DNA of 64,000 nucleotides, taken from the NCBI GenBank assembly GCA_029465975.1, contig CM055760.1, positions 5,485,507 to 5,549,506 on the forward strand. Direction: 5' to 3'. Both the position numbers and the translations under genes were made by a program. The notes under the pieces were generated by a model. It had not been told where the DNA came from and searched no databases. It worked only from the letters and a program-made list of their open reading frames with translations. This DNA is from Dallia pectoralis (taxonomy: Eukaryota; Chordata; Actinopteri; Esociformes; Umbridae). Positions 45,005 through 56,142 of the stretch are shown here, piece by piece; position 1 is the stretch's first letter, and each line of letters begins with the position of its first letter.

Positions 45005-45903
45005 GGGTGTACACAAACACACTCACACACTGTCGTGGCTCTGTCTTCCCAGATGAGAAGGAGGGAAAGGCGCTGGTGGATAAAGTAATCACTGGGGTCA
45101 GGGGCGGTTCCCTGGAGGCCGCTGTTGCCATGAGAGCTCAAATTAAGAAGGAAGGCGTTATTGATGTAGAAAGCTATAAAGGCTGGGCACGCTCAGTGGG
45201 CGATAACCCAGCACTCCTCAGCAGCGAGGTAAGGACACGGACACCCCACTCCAGATCAATAACATCCCATCTAGTTATTTGTATCGCACTGCGTTCGACT
45301 GGATCGAAATTAATTGAACCGCATTGGACGTCCGAATTGAGTGTCGCCCCTCTTCGCCCATCTGTAGCCGGAGCCGATTCAGAACCTGATCCCGCTGGAC
45401 ATGCCCGACGCCAACGCCAGGAGGCTCAACATGAAGAGAGCCACCGAGGAGTACGAGGCCGAATATAACATCTGCAAGTGTAGGCCCTGTCACAACGGGG
45501 CCACCATGGCCCTGCTGGAGGGGAAGTGTCTCTGCCTCTGTACGCCTCAGTTTGAAGGACTGGCCTGTCAGGATGCCAAGGCTGACAACAGTGAGTGGAG
45601 CTGGGACATATATACACACACACACACACACATGAGCCTTTGCACGTTCACGCAAACACACAAAAAGTTGGTCTTTTCGTTATGCTGTGAAAAAGTTTGT
45701 CGTCAAACTTGAAAACCTTTTCTTCTCCAGATCCGAATTCCAAAACGCCCGTGGAGGCAGTTGTACAGGAGGGTAATTGGTCATGTTGGACGGCGTGGTC
45801 AGGCTGCAGCGGAGGGATACGTAACAGGACCCGTGTGTGTAACACACAGGGCCTCAATGGCGCCACCTGTAGGGGAGATACGAGAAGTGAAGACCACTGC
45901 TGA
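40102..45903 (+). CDS. c9: Complement component C9, 12 exons, 605 aa
   Basis: C9 is the plasma protein that polymerises on C5b-8 to form the membrane attack complex. Exons: 40102-40187, 41378-41486, 41575-41728, 42062-42203, 43070-43208, 43441-43683, 43975-44114, 44289-44389, 44564-44695, 45053-45228, 45368-45590, 45731-45903; total 1,818 nt, all phases consistent. Order: signal peptide (about 1-20), TSP1 (about 45-95; CVWGRWSEWTPC), LDL-receptor class A (about 106-143; SCNGDLDCEDASDENC), MACPF (about 150-480; YGTHY near residue 343), EGF-like Cys cluster (about 510-545), and a second TSP1 (about 560-605; NWSCWTAWSGCSGG). The C-terminal TSP1 is absent from mammalian C9 but known in teleost C9, and resembles C6/C7. 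It lies 5' to 5' with dab2, across a 10-kb spacer. Confidence 0.95.
40231..41288 (-). mobile_element. 5'-truncated LINE fragment in c9 intron 1
   Basis: The minus-strand frame (about 41235-40933) encodes YAFISSRVDYCNGLLTGLPK, LQLIQNAAARMLTKTKR and SLHWLPVRYRIDFKV, the hallmark C-terminal block of an L2/Nimb-like non-LTR reverse transcriptase. One stop upstream, in the same frame, the match continues to about 41288. Towards 40231 lies the 3' region, ending in TTTATTTATATAGCAC. It occupies most of intron 1, antisense to c9, and its 5' end abuts the inverted copy of exon 2. Confidence 0.75.
40401..40590. repeat. About three tandem 58-bp units in the LINE 3' region
   Basis: GGTCTTAAGAAAC recurs at 40401 and 40459, and a shortened copy (GGTCTTAGAAC) starts at 40517, giving a 58-bp period. 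Each unit contains GGTCTCTAGAACCTGGCC and TTTAGAACTTCC. The third unit is degenerate. It lies in c9 intron 1. Confidence 0.7.
41292..41345 (-). repeat. Inverted partial copy of c9 exon 2 in intron 1
   Basis: The plus-strand stretch here is about 80% identical to the reverse complement of part of exon 2 (about 41388-41440). Both share CCAGACAC, GTCAA and the perfect 14-mer CCTTGACCTCACG-centred block in the same order. The arms are separated by about 43 bp, which contain the exon 2 acceptor (41376-41377). The two arms could pair in pre-mRNA or single-stranded DNA. It directly abuts the LINE end near 41288. Confidence 0.75.
41890..42035 (+). mobile_element. tRNA-derived SINE in c9 intron 3
   Basis: An A-box-like TGTAGCTCAGGTTGAG is followed about 40 bp later by a B-box-like GTGTTCAATCCCC. 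The 3' body GAGAATTTGTTCTCAATCGG, then CCTACCTGGTTAAAATAA, is the standard tail of a widespread fish SINE. A tRNA gene was considered, but the stem pairing is lost and a SINE body follows. Confidence 0.7.
42410..42960. mobile_element. Dispersed repeat remnant in c9 intron 4
   Basis: The segment has AATACTTTGTTGAAGCATC, CTTTTTGGGAAGGTGTCTATG, TTTGCCAACTCTTCTTTGCG, and near its end CTTCCACACTTATGTAACC, in the order seen in a widespread teleost repeat family. It is heavily diverged, with no intact ORF. I cannot name the family with certainty. Confidence 0.45.
43687..43812. repeat. Perfect 63-bp tandem duplication in c9 intron 6
   Basis: Two adjacent, essentially identical 63-bp copies start at 43687 and 43750; each contains GATTATACTGACCGATAAAA and GTACGCTACCTGACG. 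The first begins two to four bases after the exon 6 donor (gtaaac), but the second lacks a donor, so splicing should be unaffected. The absence of differences implies a very recent duplication. Confidence 0.85.
44731..45035. repeat. Compound (CA)n minisatellite in c9 intron 9
   Basis: Five to six (AC)n blocks alternate with a near-constant linker (CTGGGGTGTATACTAACA). The microsatellite and its linker have been amplified together as a higher-order unit, filling most of the intron between exons 44564-44695 and 45053-45228. Another (AC)n run lies at about 45612-45633 in intron 11. Confidence 0.9.
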
Positions 45904-46043
45904 GCACCGTCAGTCATGTTGTGATGACTAAGCAAATTCAACAGACACCCAGATGCAAAGTCAATAGGGGTTTCTAATGGATCGGGAAATAACACACACA
46001 CACGAGATACACACAAATATACTATCCTGATTAATATTGTGAA

Positions 46044-46214
46044 ATTAAAAATGTCATCCAATTCCTTTAGGCAAGCCTTTTCTGTTTGACAACTAAGCAA
46101 ATTCGAATCACGTCTTACACCTTCTTGTAAATGTACATCTGTAGTTGACAGAGCCTGTATAAAAAAATATTCAAAAACATTTTAGATTTAGTTTTGTAAT
46201 TCCATTTGATTAAA
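46044..46214 (+). terminator. c9: Candidate c9 polyadenylation signals
   Basis: No AATAAA close to the stop stands out. ATTAAA occurs at 46044-46049 and 46209-46214, giving possible 3'UTRs of about 160 or 330 nt. The choice between them cannot be made from sequence. Confidence 0.3.
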
Positions 46215-46229
46215 TAATGCATCCTGTAC

Positions 46230-49200
46230 TCAACTATTTGTAAACTCTGGTGAACTATGAACTGAACTCATCATCCATTCCAACAAGGAAATGATGCCAC
46301 CTTCTGGCCAACAGTAGGTAATACAGCACATTGGATCCTTAGGTATGTGTTGCTGCTCACTGGAAACTATCACAATCTCAATATAAGAAGAAAAAGACGA
46401 CATATAATATATTGAAATGCCAACGCATTTCATCCAATTTCCGAATATATGAACCAAAATCCATTGTATTAGTCTGACACTTATAATAATATAATCCTGC
46501 CTTGAGATAACACAGAATTGTCTGCAACCATTATGTGTTCGCATTACATGTACACAGGCAGTTGAAAATACAATTATTAGAGTTTCCACAGAGACTGATT
46601 CCGAGTGTCTACAAACTAATGGCGCTTTAAAGACAATTTAATAAACAAAGTATTCCAGTAAATCTTATCAGTCCCTCGACATCACAGCAAAAAACTATTT
46701 AAAACCTGAAATCAAAACTAAGCAATCTTTCATGACTCCTGAATCCATAAAACCATACTAAAATAAATCATCCAGAACAGCCTGGGCCCTTATCTAAAAA
46801 GACGACGTGTTTCCAATAAATAGCGCCGGGTAAAGTATGCATTAACGACCTAATAACTCTTCTTTAAAAACATGGCCTCCTTCCAACCTGGCTACGCCGC
46901 GAAGATCAGAAACAGATGAGCCGAAGCATGAGAGACAAAGATGGTTAAAAACACAAACGGAGAAGCCGGAGATAGCAGCAGAGCTGTCGAGGCGGGGCAA
47001 ATTGAGATCTGAACGTTACTTCTACTTCGACAAGAAAGGTGAAGATACCGGAGATGTTTTCCTAGAAATGGACACCGGAACGGAGAGACGCCATTAATCA
47101 AGTTAGCATTAAGCGTGCAAGCAGAAAATATTTTCCAGCGCTCCTCACGAGACATGTCATCTTACACAAGTCTGAACTGGTCACAGCGGAGCTCCTGGAG
47201 CGAGCTAACCACAACCAGACAGGCCAGATTGGAAGCATGTTCCTGAAGCCCGGTTCTGGCCCTCTCCGACTGGACGGCCAGTCCTACGTGGACTATTGAT
47301 TGTTGAACACAAAGAGATTTAAAGTGGCAGTAGAGGTCAAGGACGCAGAGATAGCAACCTCCCGGTGTTTTGAATGTTTACCCTTTGGTCAGAACCGAAC
47401 ACACGTGGTGTGTACGGCTTAAACACGCACACGCACACATATGATACACACAGTACATCAACGGCTTTGCACAAGCGGCGGATGATAAGAAAACTATTTT
47501 GCTGTATAGTGCCTCCCCGTCAAGGCCGTTCAGACTGTTAAAGCGTTTGCCACCACCACCACCACGACGCGTGTCCTGACCTCTTTTGTTACGTCCTTAC
47601 GCGTATCCATCTGAGACCTGTGAACTAAAGCCATTAGCCCCGGTCTAATACTCCTAAATCCCGCTCTCGAAGGCGACCGGTGGGTTGTTCAGATGAACTG
47701 CGATATTTGCCTAACTCAGCTGGCTTTGATATGCCTGTTTGCTCTCGGATTTAAATTGAGTCATTTACCGTCAACACTGCAGGCTCGAATGGAGATCCTA
47801 GCGCCCGAGCCAGGCTTGTTAAACAAACAGTGGTGGAGTGGTTGTGTCAGGGGGGGGCGGTCTGGTGGTGGGGGTGGGGGTGGGGGAGCGTTCAAATGTG
47901 TCGTTCTGCTTACAAAAGCAATTAGATCGCTGGCTGCCACTGTGTGCAATGTACACAGTAAGATATTAAGTCAACATTCCTTTAAAAACACATTTAGAAC
48001 GCCGACATTGGGGCTTTTTTTGGGTGACCGTTTTAATGTGATCCTGTCTCACCGATATGGTGAAGTAGACTACACACGAGACATTAGGTTATTATGGTTA
48101 ACATATGTTTCACCTTAGTACTACGGCGATTGTACTTTCGCTCCAAAGAAAGACAGCCATTTTGCGGAAAGCCTGTCTTGTCCAGCTAATGAGGTTTCAA
48201 TTGTCTTGTGAACCTTGAATCTGAATATCTTGCTTTTTCACCCTTGTGTCTTTCTGTCTGTTTTGTCTGTTGTTCTCCCATTCAAACCAAACTATTGTGC
48301 CTAGTTCGAACATTCTTATGTTTAATTCCCGCTCTATCGTTCACATCCAGCGCATTTCCCGTCCTCTCTCTCTCTCTCTCTCTCTCACTATCACGCTATC
48401 ACTTCCACTCTCAAGACTGACCTGCGGCTGTTGTTTAAAAAAAACAAAATTACCCACCAGAGCTGTAGTACTCGAGACCGGTCTGACACAGCTCTGTTAC
48501 CCACCCTCCACGTATTATCGCTAGGGAAAAAGCCACGGAGCACAGAGGAGGGAGAAAGAGTGAGAAAAGAAAGCGAGGGAGGAATGCGTGATGGATGAAT
48601 ACCTAGTCGACAGCAGTTGGGGGTGGCGGCCCCTGGCCCTCTGGTGTCAGGATAATGGAGTAAAGCTTTGGGCTCCCATTGAGCTCCAGAGAGACCCTAT
48701 TCACTGGCAACAAGACCCCAGCCTCGGGCCATTATCTTAGGCTAAAATGTTTTGTTCTCTGCTCTCTCTACAACAAAACGGTTAGCACAAAATAATGAAC
48801 CTCTCGCCATCGATAGACTCTCCCAGATCTCTGTTCACTCATGTTTTTTATATCGGCTAATCGTCTAGCGTGCGATTTGTTTGAAAATAGTTTGAAGGAG
48901 TTGTTTTTCGAACAGATTGAAGTACAATCATATTGTATAGATCATAACTGACAACTTCTCTGAATTCAATAATGACCAACTCAAGTTGTGTAGGAAGAGC
49001 AGGTGAAACATGAAAAAGGTCACATTTTGAACAGTTCTATCTGAACATTTGTAAAGAACTTGATTATTTACTATTTGTTATTTAAAAAAAACACATTTTC
49101 ATAGTTTTTTTTTCAACGATCATGTCCTCACATCCAGGTTTTGTGTCTGCTGGAGAAAATTGGTTTTTATAACAGGCAGTTTGAGGCTATTTTCCATTTC

Positions 49201-49329
49201 CCAACAGATTACTGTAATGTTTCAACATTTCCAAAAGAAAAAGGTATATCAAGGTGTATCAAACAGTATGTATGAAACAGTATCTAAAAGCACAAGAGTA
49301 ATCTAACCTTTTTCATACATTACTTCTAC

Positions 49330-49402
<73 letters not shown>

Positions 49403-52400
49403 CTGACTGTGTCCCAGCTCATTGATCAAATAGCCATAGAACCAAAGCATGAATTTTAAGTTTGCTTTATAAAGTCACCTATTGTTGTCCCTTTGCGTCC
49501 TCGGCCCAAATCACACAGGCTCCCATATTATCGGACCCTGTACACTCGGAGATATAGGGGAGTATATTTCTTTAAGACAAAACCCTGAATGGTGTGAAAG
49601 GGCCTCCAGCCCGTGGTCCTCTCCTCTAAAACGGCTGGACACAGTGTGAGTAAACCCCCCTGGGGTCAGTGGAGCCATTGATGTTTTAGAGGTCCGCCAC
49701 GGCAGATTACTGCACACAGCTGTCCCAGCACCGTGGAAATGAAGTTATGCCCCGTGTCAGCGGTGTTTGGTGTTCCGTCCACCTCCTCCCTTTTTATTCC
49801 CCACCCCCTCGAACCTACGCTCGGCTCCCCGCTCTCCGAGCCTTTTGTCCCCCCCCCCGACTGTCCGAGGCCGCGGCAGGACAGGGTAGCCAGTCGCTAC
49901 ACCTGGCTGGGGTGCTCACATCCTGAGCTCCAGCGATTACTGTTTCGCTATTGAGGTACTCCGATTGGCCCGGGGGGTGAGTGTCCGCATTCTTCATTTG
50001 CGTTCCAAATGGCGACCTGCCATGTTCCCCAGTGTGCTACTTTTGGGTCAAATCAGATAGAGTGCACTATAAATAGGTCCTAGTGGGCTTTTGGGGAGGT
50101 AGGCTTTGTGTCAGTGTCATCACTCAGAGAGGTCTGAACCTGACAACATCCAAACCCCCCCTCGTTTCCTCTAGGGGTCCCGGTCCATCCCCAAACTCCT
50201 GAATCTCCCGACCCCTCCCCCCGCGCACTTAACAACCATAAATCAACCCCTCCCCCAGTGTAACCGCCTTTAACCTCAGAAAGCCCAGAGTGAACCAGGC
50301 AGCCCGATCCCTAACCCCTTCACAGCCTCCACGGGCCCCAGCGGACCTCTTCAGTTCGGTTTTACATACTGTGACTGTGGGAGAGTTTGTTTATTCTCTG
50401 GTCAGTCCTGAGAGGTTGAAGTAGTCGAGACTACTGGCACCGACTCGGTCCGGAACACGTGGTGCGGTTTAATACGACCACAAATACCAAGTATGTGTCA
50501 ACAAAAAGAGAAAAAAGCGCCCGGAAACTATTTTACGTTTGAGTAAATACGGAACACTGCCGAATACGTTTGTGTAATTCCAATGGTCACGTTTTAATCA
50601 TTTTCCAGAGTTAAGCCGACTGTTTACACGTGACTTAGAAATCAAACTTTACAACGAGAGCTTTTTCAATCCTAACCTGGTCTCTTACATTTTTCTCCAT
50701 TTTACTCAAGGTTCACAGGAGGTAGAAGGAAGTCTAACTGGATTAGAGACAGTATCCCCCTTTTCGTTTTTGGCTGGTGAACTCAGAAAGGGAGTGACGT
50801 GACAGAATCAATGTGGCAGCTTGGAATTTTGGAAACTTTTTTCACAGAAGCTTAAAAGAGAAAGGGAGTAATTATATTACTGACCATTGTGGGCGGTTTA
50901 CTGTTAAAGTGGGCTAGAGACACTTAAAAAACATGGAAAGCTCATCAAGCCTTGCAAGTTATTGTCAATGTTATCTTATATAAATACGTTCCTGTTTGAA
51001 GATAAATAAATCTAGGTTTTTTTTAGGTGATACTTGATTACAGTTACAGTTTAGTCTGTTACAGTTTAGTCTGGGTGTTATGCAAACATTGACAGTACCC
51101 ACAACCACTTTGGGTGCCATTACTGTTTATATTTTGGTGCAGGAGCTCCACAATACTGAGAAGTTAATACTCTGTAAAACCAAGTGGACCTAGGAAAAAA
51201 GCCTCCAGCTTGGGCAAGGTCCCACCCTAGCCAGGGCCTGCGTGTACGTATGTCTGGCTGACCTACCAATGCTACGTCAACCAAGAAAAAGTTGTGTAAG
51301 ACTTCTCAAGGACAATGTAGCCAGTATGCTCAAGGCCTTGTTATTCCTGGTCGTTCCACAAAAAACATCTCAACCATAAGTCATCTCACAGCCGTAATTG
51401 CGTCTAGTTTGGAGGAATGTCCGCTAATGTACGTCAGAAAGCAAACTAACTTGCTGGGGGCCTGTTCGTACGATGCCCCATGTGTGTGTGTGATGCCCCG
51501 AACGTGTGTGTGTGTAAACATGTGTGTGTAGCAAGCACTTGCGTGTGTGTGTGTGTTGTCAGGGTTCTAGGGGGAAGGGGGTTTCACTAGCAGCACTTGA
51601 GTTATGAGAAGGCTACTTTAATGAGGTAGTGTGTCCCGCAGTGCCATATGCCCCCCCCTCGCCCCGCGAACCCCTGCCACCACACCCGGCTCTCCTCTGT
51701 TTCAGCATGATGGGAAAAAAACAACCGGCCTATTTTCCTCTGGTGCCAAAAGTTAATTGAAAACATTTCAGGGGAAAGTATGGTTTCAGGGCCCCCACAT
51801 GACTCTCGTTCCTTCATTATCCCCAGCAATATGGAGAGGCATTACAATTAATAATGGCTGAAGCCCGGGCGTTCTCTCTTAAAGGGGCAGTATCCCCTTT
51901 TGTGACGGCTAACAAAGGCCCATAAATGCATTCGCCACATCACCGTGACAAAGCTGCAGGGTTTCCACAGTTTGCATATTTCTCTCTCCCTTCTTCTTTT
52001 TTTACATTCACTGGGTTGGAAAAGCAATAGCAAATGGCGAACGATACACTGTTGGCCGTCTTCAACACCCAGGTCTGTTCGAACGCTCGGTAACAATCAA
52101 TCCGACTGAATCGAAGTGGCGATGTGATACGAGTCGTCGTTTATGTTAGTGTCAACGGCCAATGTTACTTTTGGGTTGGAATGCCGTTACACAGTGGAGA
52201 AACTGTACAGGTCATATCAGTCAACCTCAGGAAAATGTAATTCTCATAAAAAGCATACACTTTATGTAGTGGTTTACTATAAACTGGTAATTAGCACGAA
52301 GAATCAAATAAAGCTTGGATGGAGGCATTGCCTGACAACAGAATATAAGCAGAGCGGTGAAAAAAACAGATTGCCACCTTGACGGTCGTTCCTCATATCT

Positions 52401-53555
52401 TTCCCTGAAGCCCCTATCCGCGGTGTCATTGTTTGGCTCTCCCCCTTGCCCTGTTACCCTGCCCGTCCGTCCGCTCTCCTAGGAGATGGTGTCAGGAAAA
52501 TAGAGTGAATGAAGTGCCTGCACATTGTGCCGCTCAACCATTGTGTGTTTTACATTTCCATGACAGAAGTGCCACTCGACTTCTCCTCCATTCACCGAGC
52601 TGGAGGGCCCTTGTCCCCTTCTGCAGGGAAACAACATGGCCGCCATCATTGCACTCGAGACCCTCTTGTGAAGGAGAGTCCGATGTCCCCTCCCTCTTGT
52701 TCTTTCTCAGTTGTGCCAATGGGAAGTAAATGGGATTGGTTATCTCGACACCGGAAAAGTGTGTTCTTTTAAGAGGTCCTAATGCTGTAATCGGCCATTT
52801 GACTTCTTTTTTTAGAACGATAAATATTCACAATGACAAAGTTGAACTGAAAGTGTGTAAAAGTGCACACTATTTTGTTATATATAAACAGACATGTTCA
52901 GAACAAGGTTATGTTATTTTATCTCCAGCAATTGCCTTATTTAGCACAACAATTTGCGTGGAACATTTTCCTAAACTGTTCCGGTCCGAGTTTTTCCCAA
53001 TCAATTTAGAAATTGTACCGAAATACACTACGCTGTGCCAAATGACTTTAGAAAAATTCCCCTTTGAGCTTTATTCGTTATTTTACCTTTTTACTTTTAT
53101 GTGGTCGGGTGACAGTAATTAACTCAATCAAATCGAAATAGACATAAAAGTTCTGCCCTCCATTTTCAGATCTTTATTGTCATTTGGGGCACGGCAAGGG
53201 CACTCCAATGACTTGGGTCCGAGGGGTGACTAAACCGAATCTGGTTGATGTAAACTAGGCTTACGACACATCACTCACATCAGCGGCAGACCAATCGGAG
53301 TGCATTTGTAATGGCTGCCCAAGTCTCCATTCACGCGGACACAGCCCCCTCCTATTCTGTGTGAAGATTTCTAACAAACACATGGGGTGAGGATAAATAA
53401 ACTAGCCAGACCCTTCTTGGCTCCGTTTGAGCAGCAATCCCCAAGAGATGGGCTATTTCTTCCTCATGTTTAAACAGTCCTCCAGCATTAACAGTTTATG
53501 CCTTCAGGAAACACTGATGTTTACAAGGTCAAGTGTATATATCGATCTGACTAAG
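46230..53555. other. Gene-poor spacer between c9 and gas1 (7.3 kb)
   Basis: No coding region is supported. Visible features are a CT run (about 48364-48388), a GT run (about 49333-49403), a G-rich stretch at about 47850-47888, and several compositionally balanced segments that look like candidate conserved regulatory DNA (48600-48760, 49500-49745, 51590-52030, 52580-52740). Conservation was not tested. The location beside gas1, a developmental gene, makes enhancers plausible. Confidence 0.5.
51590..52030. promoter_or_regulatory. Candidate enhancer-like block upstream of c9/downstream of gas1
   Basis: The block has clustered homeodomain-type cores (AGTTAATTGAAAAC, ACAATTAATAATGG, CCCATAAATGCATT), an octamer-like TTTGCATAT at about 51973-51981, and balanced base composition without simple repeats, unlike the AT-rich surroundings. 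This is the typical look of a vertebrate conserved non-coding element, but only alignment to other fish would show it. Confidence 0.25.
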
Positions 53556-53559
53556 CGCT

Positions 53560-54755
53560 TTTCTTTTCCCTGACTCTTTATTTGCTCTGGGATTTAGATG
53601 ACATTCAGTAGCTCAGATCAACTGACGGTTGTATTGTGGGGGTTTTGTGAATGGAGTAGGAGTTGGTATTGCAGCTGTCAAGAAACTTGCAGTACACAAA
53701 CAGCCAGCTGCTGACTACATGGCGACACAAGCTAGAGTTTAGAAGGAAACTAAACATTAAAGCATAACTTGTGTTTTCTATAGTTGTATACTGAAAGTAC
53801 TTATCTACACATAGATACCTCATAGTACTAAAATGGGCACGTTGCCTGGGCCTCTGACCAGCTATTGTGAAGTGAAACAAACAGACGTCGATAGCATTAG
53901 GCAATGAAACATATATTTTCACCTCAGTGAGAAAAAAGTATAAACAATATAGAGACACATTGAAGCATTTCACAACAGTTCTATACAGTGCAAATCTCTT
54001 TTTTTTATAGCAGTAATAAACAAATATCTCTGAAAACAAAAATCAATATCATACAATAGACTGTACAATTTAACTTTACAGATTTTGACATATAAAAATA
54101 ATCTTCCTTAAAAGGTAATATTGATAGTGACTCTGTAGAAATATGTGGGAGACGAATTAGACGAGTAACACAGGACAACCAATCACAGACACATCGCCTA
54201 TATGATTTACAACAGACTAACAGGTCTCCAGGCCTATCTCAGTTCCTTAGCTCATAAAAACACAACACGTTGACCTGTCTCTTCCCGTTACAGACTTTAG
54301 TGATCAAAATGAGAATGCAAAAAAAATTGTGTCAAGCTTTATACCTTGTAATGTAGGCTATTTCGGATAAGGCAGTTAAAATAAGCCTACAACATTCTTT
54401 AAGAGTTGGTAAAAACTATGACTTATTCTAAAAGTGAAAGCTGAGTGGAAAGCAATCTACAAACATTCCACATTAAAATGTATTTCAACATTTTTTTTGA
54501 CCAATAGAACCACTGTCTATATATCATAGACGATGACAGATATATATATATATATAAATATATATATGGTTAAAAAAGTCAGGTGAGAGCAAATGCCATA
54601 CAATCCTTAAAACAGACAAAGTGTACGCAAAAGCAGGTGTGTTGGTGTTAAAACTCTTTCATATGAGCAATTTCCTCGGTCTGTGTCCACATTTCACAGG
54701 GATATATCTCTCTTTCACTAGAAAACTTTCCCAACAGCTGAATCAACCGGCCCTC
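53560..54755 (-). other. gas1: gas1 3'UTR with AATAAA at 53577-53582
   Basis: After the gas1 stop there is about 1.2 kb of AT-rich sequence on the minus strand, ending at an AATAAA hexamer (53577-53582). A long AU-rich 3'UTR is usual for GAS1. It contains a (TA)n tract at about 54538-54568. The end is inferred from the hexamer. Confidence 0.5.
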
Positions 54756-55547
54756 CTAACAGATAAGATGCACCAGAACCAAAATGGTGGCCCCAGTAGC
54801 AGTCCATACACTCTGATAGGGGGATCTGGAAGGGCCACTGGAGCTGTCCACATACTGATAATAATCCGGCTCATCATATTCATCCTCCGAGTCTGGCTCT
54901 TCTGGGTCGGACTCCCCGCTGCCCGCGGAGTCAAAGCAGAAGTTTTTCATGCTCACTTTCACGTACTCGCATATCGTCCTCTCCCTGCCGTCGCACTCGC
55001 ACGTATCGAGCTGCTGCGCTTTGGGTATGTCGCGCATGTTGGAGATCACCCTGCGGCAGTCGTCCGAGCACCTCTCCCCTCCGAACAGTTTGCGGCAGTG
55101 ATACATATACTCCCGCATGGACGCGCTGCACCGGGGGTTCCTCTCGCACTGCAGCCGGGCTTCCGTGCAGCCCACGCTGCTGGTCCGCGGCAGACACGGC
55201 TCTATGGCGCGTTTGGTGCTGCGGCACACGGGGTCCGAAGCGCAGTCGCAGTCCTCCAGAGACGGACCGGTCTCGGTGAGATTCAGCTGGACCAGGGACG
55301 CGATGCAGTGGCTGGGGCACTTCTTCTGCTCCCCGTTGATGACGGGCGCACACGCGTACAGATACTGGTCGTACGCGTAGTGGCACGTCGGCTCTCCGTG
55401 GCACTTCATGATGGCCTGCCAGCAGACGAGCCGGCGGCCGTGAGCCGGGGACCCGACGCAGAGGCAGCCGAACAGGACCAGAGCGCAGCAGCAGACATAC
55501 AACGACGATCTCCCGGTCCACTTTATACACGCGGCGAAACTTGCCAT
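54756..55547 (-). CDS. gas1: GAS1: growth arrest-specific 1, GPI-anchored Hedgehog co-receptor, 263 aa
   Basis: GAS1 is a cell-surface protein that binds Sonic hedgehog and promotes its signalling, and can restrain proliferation. It is intronless, as in other vertebrates. I start it at the Met at 55547 (MASFAACIKW), which gives a hydrophobic signal segment (SSLYVCCCALVLFGCLCVGS). An upstream in-frame Met at 55583 is possible but gives a long N-terminal extension. Two Cys-rich GFR-alpha-like domains follow (about residues 38-115 and 125-205), with CWQAIMKCHGEPTCHYAYDQ, CDCASDPVCRSTKRAIEPC and YMYHCRKLFGGERC. Then come an acidic linker (about 215-245) and a hydrophobic C-terminus (ATILVLVHLIC) that fits GPI-anchor addition. 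Teleosts have two gas1 paralogues; which this is was not resolved. The 336-codon plus-strand frame over it is antisense shadow. Confidence 0.93.
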   Translation of the reverse strand: MASFAACIKWTGRSSLYVCCCALVLFGCLCVGSPAHGRRLVCWQAIMKCHGEPTCHYAYDQYLYACAPVINGEQKKCPSHCIASLVQLNLTETGPSLEDCDCASDPVCRSTKRAIEPCLPRTSSVGCTEARLQCERNPRCSASMREYMYHCRKLFGGERCSDDCRRVISNMRDIPKAQQLDTCECDGRERTICEYVKVSMKNFCFDSAGSGESDPEEPDSEDEYDEPDYYQYVDSSSGPSRSPYQSVWTATGATILVLVHLIC

Positions 55548-56077
55548 TTCGAATCGACGCAGACGCACTCCCAATACGTGCACGGTTTCAACATATGGAT
55601 GTGTGCTGCGGCGTCTCCATCAAATCCGTGAAGCAATAAGCAGTCAAATCCAAATCCATTTCCCTCATATAGAATAAACACCGTTCAGCAATGTGTTAGA
55701 AAGCAACTGGGACCCTTTTCGGGCTTCACACGGTGTTACAATAACAGCTGAGAAACCCAAACGCCTCCACCTATCCACAACCGGAGCCCTATAGCGGCAC
55801 CGCAATACGTCTGCAACTTCTGCGCTCCATTGTTTCCCCCGAAAAGAACCGTTAAAGAAACACGACACCGTCGCGAAACCCCCCAAAAAACTTTCCGTCC
55901 GGTCGGGGAGATGTTTTATTCGGTAGACCGTCCGCTCTATCCGTGCCTGCCGAGTTGTGTTTTGTAACGATGTAAAAGGAGGAACGAGGAAAGCAAAGTG
56001 AACGGTGCGCCCTGTACGGACGCGGATTACGACAGTGGCGTGTCGGTTTGTGTTCCTCCGCGTCTCCACACTGAAAC

Positions 56078-56142
56078 CTCATTGGCCAAACAAGTTGTTG
56101 TGATTTCCACACTTTGACGTAGAGGTGGAAACCGACCAATGA
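56078..56142 (-). promoter_or_regulatory. gas1: gas1 upstream CCAAT boxes
   Basis: ATTGG at 56081-56085 (CCAAT on the minus strand) and CCAAT at 56136-56140 lie about 530-590 bp upstream of the gas1 start codon, flanking a CpG-containing 5' region (55560-56050). They are paired, inverted NF-Y-type sites of the sort seen in TATA-less promoters. The transcription start was not determined. Confidence 0.4.

Noticed and set aside
47693..48118. 141-codon plus-strand frame
   Set aside because: It crosses a poly-Gly run from a G-rich stretch and has no recognised domain.
54621..55631. 336-codon plus-strand frame over gas1
   Set aside because: It is the antisense shadow of the GC-rich gas1 coding exon, which is strongly supported on the minus strand.
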